A stretch of 64,000 nt of DNA from Hydractinia symbiolongicarpus (lineage: Eukaryota > Cnidaria > Hydrozoa > Anthoathecata > Hydractiniidae), in NCBI RefSeq assembly GCF_029227915.1, contig NC_079880.1:21080501-21144500 (forward strand). Direction: 5' to 3'. Shown in pieces: positions 57,373 to 64,000 of this stretch (positions are counted from its first letter, which is position 1; each line of letters begins with the position of its first letter). Position numbers and translations under genes: made by a program. The notes beneath the pieces were generated by a model, which was given only the letters and a program-made list of their open reading frames with translations, did no database searches and was not told the DNA's origin.

Positions 57373-57948
57373 CCCCCTCTGTCCATCGTAATTTGCTAAA
57401 GAAATCGGGTGCACAAGTTGGTAAAAATACCTTACATATTTTAAATTCTTTATACGTAATAACTATAAGCCATCATTTAAAATCACAAACTCGTGATGGT
57501 TCGTTTGTTTTTGTTTCGTTTTTGCACAAATTGACAAGTTCTCGAGTCAAATATGCTTTGGTTCTTTAAAAATATGTAAATCTCTTAAAACTGAGTTGCA
57601 GCTATTAAAATGTTTTTCAGATTTCCAACCGAGATGAAGCAAAAGATTTGCTTTGTTACCAACTTATCTATTTAGCTAGCTACTAGCTAGCTACTGGCAT
57701 GTGTAGCTAGTGTAGTAGCTACCCAAACAACTGCTCATGAAAGAAAAAAAAAAAGAACAATTCCCTCGTTTAAAGTTAATTTTTTTAACCAAAAAATCCA
57801 TGGCTCTGTTTAACAGATCATCATTAAAATGTTTCTCTTTGTTTTTGACTAATTTTCTTTGTTAGTAGCTGGCTACACATATATTTTATGTGGTTAGCGT
57901 CACTAACTAAACACCTCCCTACTCGTATACATATAATTGAGTTTTTGT

Positions 57949-58266
57949 GGCGCTGTAGTTCAGTGGTTATAACTCTCGCACTTTGTGTGGGAGACAGAAG
58001 TTCGATTCCCCTTGGTGGTGATTCAGTATGGGCAAGTGAATAGATAGATAGATAGATAGATGTGTATATTCTACATGGCTGGCCTCACAAATATCGAGGG
58101 ATATACCCTGTCCATTATTTCCAGAGGAGCCATGGCTTTGATGGGAGTCCTAGAGTATTTAATGCTTTCTTTGAGCAACACAAACTCAATTAGGGTCAGC
58201 CCTCTGCCAGACAACTCCCTGCAACATCCAACGGCCTACACAGTGTGCCATCTCCCCAATTTGTAA
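57949..58266 (+). mobile_element. tRNA-derived SINE
   Basis: The head GGCGCTGTAGTTCAGTGGTT has a pol III A box (TAGTTCAGTGG) and, 40 bases on, the B box GTTCGATTC. The anticodon arm does not fold into a standard 5-bp stem with 7-base loop, so it is not a working tRNA. After a (ATAG)n run (58039-58061) the body continues with non-coding sequence to about 58266. The open frame 58060-58266 is this body, not a protein gene. It lies 300 bases upstream of the SLC17 start. Confidence 0.75.
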
Positions 58267-58560
58267 TTTAAAAGTTTTCAAATATTATAAGAGTTTGACC
58301 ACAATATTCAACACAAACATTTTCATCAACATTTTTACAACAGAACATCAAAATGTTGTGATATCTAATAGAGGTAGTTAATTTTTTATAACAGTGAAAA
58401 ACATTAGGTTGTTATAGATATATTTAAATTCAACGGAAATCTGTCCTTTGAATTTAAGTATATTTGAATTTTGATGGTGTATAACATAACAAAAAATTAC
58501 AGCAATTTCTGATGCCATGTAAAACACTTTTATAAAAATCTTATAGTAACAATACCAAGT

Positions 58561-61500
58561 ATGGCATTACCATACATTCCGAAACGATATATCTTGACAT
58601 TCATGGCTCATCTTGGTTTCTTTGTTGTGTATGCATTGAGGGTAAACCTTAGTGTTGCATTGGTTGCCATGGTTAATTCAACTTATGCTCATGGATCATC
58701 ATCATTTGATCCAGAATGTGGTGGCGGAAACAAAACAGTGAAAGAAAATGTATGTTTTACCTTTGTATTTACTTTTTGTTTTCATATTTTGACTAACCCT
58801 TTGTCTTATAAATGGACATGAGCATCATGGTAGTAAAAAAGTGATGTAAAATCTCCTACTATTGGTATCACAGTATATTTTTGTATATTTTGCCACATTA
58901 TTTCAATTTTTCCTAAAAGAAGAAATTATGTTCAAGCTTTTCCTGTTTTAATTTTCACATGGTTGCTCAAAAAACGGGCCCAAAGCAGGGTATTTTTTAA
59001 ACAACAAGTTGCGCCAAAACTAACGTCATTTCTGAATTTAATGAGAAATTAAAAGCAGAAAGGAGGTATCGTTTTAACATTATGGATTAATAACGTGAAA
59101 ATTGTGTGCATTTATAAACGGCATATAAAAGTACCTAAAAAGATCAGGGTATTTACAACCATATTACACAACATAGTAGTTATTGGTTATATGATTTTAG
59201 CGATTTTGAATTTACATGGTATATACTTTTTTACAAAATACTTTAAATTTTACCCCTGAAATTCACTTTTTGCTCATTAAGGGTGCAGGGATGCAAAAAA
59301 TACCTTTTTGTAAATCGAAAGTTGTTAATATTTTATGGAGAGTTTTCAGTCCAAATTTTAAATGAAAATGAGTAGTCTATACAATGAATAGAATACTCAG
59401 TTTCGTTTAAAATATTTATCTAGTTTCTTGGGGTATTTTTAGGAAAAATTTGCACTGTGCTGTGCATTCTGCCCCTGTTATGAGATTCCATATACCGTTG
59501 AGATAATACCTTTTTTCTGTATAATCTGTTGGTGGAGAGTTTAGAGACACTGTCGACTTTTATGCATATTCTAACTGTCTTAGTCTTAAAATTGTGCAAA
59601 TGTTTAAGGTGCTGTACGTGCGACCTTGTTAATTTTTTTAACCAAAATTTTCCTAAAATTTGTTTAATAATTAGAACACAAGTTCAAGCTAAAAAACATT
59701 TTCCACATATCCAAAGATAGGGTGATAGAATCAACAAGACAGTTTTTATGTGGTTTTTTACTGCCATGCATAAGAATGAGGCAGCTTATGCATACATACA
59801 TAGATAATATATATACATTTGATTTTTCAGGTTATCTACCTAAAAACTGGAAATAAACTGAAATGTTATTGTTAGTAATACTTTTTAAGTGTGTTGGCCA
59901 ATATGAACTTAAAACTCTGAACAAAAGAGCATAATAAACTGTGTAGAAAACAATTAAATATTCTTTAATTTGATTTGGCATAGACAGAAAGATTTGCAAA
60001 ACATAAATATTGGCTGTAACTTAATTTAGCAATTTCAGACGAAAATCACCAATTTGCAGCACCAATAATCAATCTATTTTTAATATATATTTGTTTAATA
60101 TTTGGTTTTTTTTGGTGGTTTGTACTTTTGATAGACACAGCAGCATAAAATAAACTCTTTATAAAATGTTTTAGATATATATATATATTTATTTGAAGAG
60201 TGTTTTTAGTCACCTTCTTTCTTTAGAATGGTGAATTTAAATGGAATCAAAATCAACAAGGTGCATAGGATCTTTGTTTTGCTTGGCAAGATTAAACGAA
60301 ATAAAAGGCATTTGAAGAAAATGGCAATGTTTTAAAATTGTTTTTAGAATTGATAATCTAGTATATATAGAATATATATTTGTGTTTTATAAATAAATAA
60401 ATAAATAAATAAGACCTAACTTTATTTTTGACTAGGTCTTATATTGAGTTCATTCTTTTATGGATATCTGTTCACACAACTTCCTGGTGGTTGGTGGGCA
60501 AATAAACATGGTGGAAAATGGGTGTTTGGTTTGGGTGTACTTGGTACATCAGTGCTAACACTAGTGACACCGCTTGCTGCAAAGTGTAGTTTTTATTTAC
60601 TTATTGCTGTTCGAGTTTTGGAAGGTGTTGGTGAAGTATGTTTAATTTTGTTTTACTTTTTTCTATCTGAATATGTGCAGGGGTGACAGGGTTCATAGTG
60701 TCTGAAAAGTCAGGAAGTCATATTACTGATAAGTGACAAGTTTGCCATATTTGGTTAAGTTATCTCTTCATTGTGATGATGAAGAAGATCTATTTTTCTC
60801 ATATTCACTTCAGATATGTTAAAATTTTGATGCCAGCTTGTTCACAATAATCTCGAGTGTCAGTGGAAATACTTGTTTATGCTTATTCCTAAATATTCCC
60901 TGACCAAGTCGGGGAATTTCCATTGTTTATCTGGGTAGCTGCTATAAAACCCTGGATTCCCTTGAAAAGTTTAGGCAAAAGGAATTGCAAAATAGGAAGA
61001 ACCTTGTGTAACAATAAACATCGTAAGCAAATTTAATTTAAGATATTTTAAGATTTATTTATTACAAATGGTAAAGGAAACTATATACAGGTACCATTTA
61101 CACATTAAGATTTTTAACTATTCTTTTATGACATGCTATATACCATAATTGCTTGATGTGTTTGAGTTGCTTATTTTTAAGAGAAATGCTAACAAGAGAG
61201 GCATCTGATGAAAAATATTTATTTGCTATTTTTCTCAATAGTTCCTCTTATTAAAAGAACAACAACTAAAGTCGTCCTTTATTTATATACATGTAAATAC
61301 TGCTTTTTTTAAAAAAGGATAATTTTTATTGGTTATGTTTTTAATTTACAGTAGTTTCGATTATGCTAGCTACCTTATCAAGGTGATCAAACTCAGATTA
61401 ACGCCACTGTTTGTGATAATGTGATTTTTGTAAACAAGGGACAGGATGTTGATCAAGAGTCAAGGATTTACAGTACATAGGTAATAATACATCAGTGATG

Positions 61501-63574
61501 AAAACTTATGAAAAATATTTTTAGGGTGTTACATTTCCCGCAATGCATGCAATGATTGCGCAGTGGTCACCACCAGCAGAGCGTTCTCGGATGTCAGTAT
61601 TTGCTTATGCAGGTAGATAATATATATTTGTCATATTTCTTGAGTGAAATATGTTCTATAAAAATCTCCTTATACCAATGTTTTCACGTTCTCTCCAGCA
61701 TGTGGTTTTGCATCTCTACAATTTATTAATGTGACTGATTATTTCAAGAAAGTTATATGACTAATTTTAGGTATGCATACTGGAACTATTTTTGCCATGC
61801 CTGTATCTGGTGTCCTTGCTGATTCAACTTTCTTAGGTGGTTGGCCATCTGTTTTTTATGTTTTTGGTGAGTATATATTATACTAAACAATAATATTCAT
61901 GCAAATAAAAGTTTTCTGTAGAACGAGTATCTTCAGGTTTATGTACATCCTAAGAAAATTATAGTCCAAATAGGCAAGTCATATTTTAGCTGAACCTGAC
62001 TTGATGTTTTTTCTAAAATTAATCAAAAAAATTATTTGTTTTTTATATTTTAAAGCAACTTTACCTATGACTATATAAAGTAACTGGTACACATTTAAAA
62101 ATGTGGAGCACCTAATGCATTCCCTGCCCCCAAGGAGCCCCCTAATGTCAGGGCCCTGCTTGTTACAAACGCTATTCAAGTTGAGTAAAAATTTAGAAAA
62201 AACCCTAATTCGGATTAATATGTTTGATGTAATTCTTTTCGTTGTCTCGTTCTGTTGCGAGCCTGTAATACTCACTGTTGCTGACGGTATTTCCATACTG
62301 GTTTAGTAAATCATTTTATAGGCTCTCTTGGGTTGATTTGGTTTCTGGTTTGGTCACTTGTTGTTTACAATAGTCCAGAGAAGCATCCCACCATATCGTA
62401 TGAAGAAAGAAGTTTGATATCACGAAGTCTAAAAAATTCATCCTCAAATACAAAAGTAGGAAAGTTTTCAGCGATTAAAATTGCATTATTTACTGTAGTT
62501 CTATCTATATTCGACAAATCTTTGGGTAATTTCCCTATTTTTTGACCATTTGTTATTGTTTTTCTGCACAGTGTTCCTCTAAACTTTTCTAGTTTTGGTC
62601 TAACACGTTATAGAATTATACAGTGTTGTCTGGTTACATTTCGATTTCTTGGGGCACTATTGACTGATTTTATCCAAATAACAAGTGTTAGTTTGGTGTT
62701 GAAACTTTAAATAAGTTAAATGTATAAATTCATTATTTTTTAACTAAAATTGAGATTAGCGCAATAATATATCATTAATATTCATGCTTCATCATTATTT
62801 GTTTTAGATAGCTCCTACGCCCTGGTTTAGTTTTTTAAAATCTATCCGTGTTTGGGCGTTAATATGGGCGCACTTCAGCAACAACTGGGTGTGGTATATG
62901 GTATTGACAGGATTACCCTCATATTTCAAACAAGTTCTTGATTTCAAATTGACTGAGGTTAGTTTGCTTCTTACCTTCTTTGAAATGCTTCCAAAATACA
63001 CCCGGGCTGATTAAGGAAGTTATTTCGTGAGGACTGGTAAATTCCTTTAAACAATAATTCAAACCTTTTCTCTATTTACAAAACTAGCATATATAAAAAC
63101 TAAAAACTTTTGGAACTTGCTTTTAATTACTATATACCTTTTGTCATTACCACGTGGAAATGTTTTAATTAATGATGACAGCTGACTGTTTTTGTATATG
63201 TACAATAATGTCCCAAACTTGAAGTAAGGGAGGAGTACGCGATTTTTGTAGAAGCATTAACACTTTAATTGCTGCAGGTATGGCTACCAATTTGGGGTGA
63301 CCTATTGGCAGCTATACCTGTAGAGGATCCTGTAGAGGATTTTATGAAAGCGTCTGTGAGTTTAGGCTCCTTTCTTTACTAAGTTGTCTTTTCTGACACA
63401 GAGATTTTCAATTTATAATTTTTAAATTTTTTATTTGTTGACAGAATGCATTTTTATCAGCTTTACCATTTATTGTCGCTTTCCTGATTATTATGATGGC
63501 AGGTGCAATGGCAGATTATTTGCGGAAAGGATGTCTTTCAACTACAGCAACGCGAAGATTAATGGGGGTGTTAG
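58561..63574 (+). CDS. SLC17-family anion transporter (sialin/VGLUT-like), 3' end outside window
   Basis: Eight exons: 58561-58749, 60227-60260, 60436-60635, 61525-61612, 61771-61866, 62322-62455, 62808-62957, 63445-63574; the frame continues past the last donor. The protein is a major-facilitator carrier. TM1 with [15 protein letters not shown] carries the family RVNLSVA motif. [11 protein letters not shown], then [18 protein letters not shown], marks TM2-3 entry. [20 protein letters not shown] includes the conserved His of the SLC17 family. [17 protein letters not shown] and [13 protein letters not shown] follow in the expected order. Members export sialic acid, phosphate or glutamate across lysosomal or vesicular membranes; which applies here cannot be told, though overall it reads closest to sialin (SLC17A5). 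About 340 of the usual 480 or more residues are present. A TTATAG lies 16 bases before the ATG and could be a splice acceptor. Exon 2 is only 34 bases. Confidence 0.9.
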
Positions 63575-63850
63575 GTGAACAGTATTATTTCATTTGATTT
63601 CTGCGCACTCTTTGCTACACTTACTTCATCTTTAATACATCAATGCAATACTAAGTAATTTTACATATCCTATTTCTTGAATTTTAAATTGATATTTTGA
63701 CCAAACGTAAGCCAGGGTTTATTTTTTCAACAAAATAACATTGCTATTTTAAAATAGAAAAATATTTAGAATATTATCTACAGTGCTTAAATGGGTATTT
63801 TCTCAATGGGATTTACAGAGTCGGGTTTTTCGTTTGTTATCGGTTACAGG

Positions 63851-64000
63851 TGTTGCTAAAGGGCGTAGAGTTTTTCCAGTACACAATCTGCAGTACTAAA
63901 GGGCGCAGAGTTTTTCAAGTACATTATCTGTAGTGCTAAAGGGCGTAGAGTATTTCAAGTGCATTATCTGCAGTGCTAAAGGGCGTAGAGTATTTCAAGT
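63851..64000. repeat. 40-bp tandem repeat at the window end
   Basis: GCTAAAGGGCGTAGAG-like starts occur at 63855, 63895, 63935 and 63975, each followed by TTTTTCAAGTACATTATCTG or a variant. It is in the SLC17 intron after exon 8 and runs past the edge, so its full length is unknown. Confidence 0.9.

Noticed and set aside
57949-58022. A tRNA gene on the plus strand
   Set aside because: Same reason: irregular anticodon arm and an attached non-tRNA body.
63279-63360. An SLC17 exon starting after TGCTGCAG
   Set aside because: In the required frame it meets TGA within a few codons; joining 62957 directly to 63445 keeps frame and gives the expected family sequence.

Overview
This is a eukaryotic, animal-type window. 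It is AT-rich, has introns with GT..AG borders and is dense in repeats. I read it as cnidarian, probably hydrozoan. The grounds are the mix of metazoan gene families, a small foldback repeat of the CTCGTCCCCAGGG type that I remember as common in cnidarian genomes, and splice-acceptor-like AGs just upstream of four of the six start codons, which would fit spliced-leader trans-splicing. The assignment to a phylum is inference.

Layout. 1-12.1 kb: a tandem duplicated block in which two near-identical intronless genes (3326-4627 and 9200-10501, minus strand) encode 433-residue BAHD-type acyltransferases. Copies of an interspersed repeat joined head to tail (each junction reads CTAG, then TC or TT) surround them. 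The second block carries an extra 897-bp transposon with a 6-bp target duplication, and the first block preserves the empty site. 12.1-20.8 kb: no host gene seen; a 624-bp foldback MITE, tandem repeats and a broken reverse-transcriptase relic. 20.9-32.8 kb: a 12-exon gene for a sorting nexin with the order membrane hairpin, PXA, PX, nexin C (SNX19-like, 1416 aa). 34.7-44.2 kb, minus strand: a 19-exon gene for a secreted 838-aa protein with a His/Gly/Asp/Cys-rich head, 17 EGF-like domains (one per exon) and a polyproline-cysteine tail. 47.1-55.5 kb: a 6-exon gene for an HCLS1-binding-protein-3 orthologue (360 aa), whose third intron holds a kilobase of 21-bp minisatellite and a tRNA-derived SINE. 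58.6 kb to the window end: the first eight exons of an SLC17 (sialin/vesicular glutamate transporter family) anion transporter, which runs off the edge.

The exon models were joined by eye from splice sites and reading frame. In each complete gene the exon lengths add up to a whole number of codons (1417, 839 and 361 including stop). No functional operon-like link between neighbours is evident. Two neighbours, the sorting nexin and HS1BP3, both carry PX lipid-binding domains, but they are of different subfamilies. The most unusual items are the BAHD pair, the mosaic EGF protein (a candidate nematocyst or extracellular-matrix component) and the transposon with its empty site.
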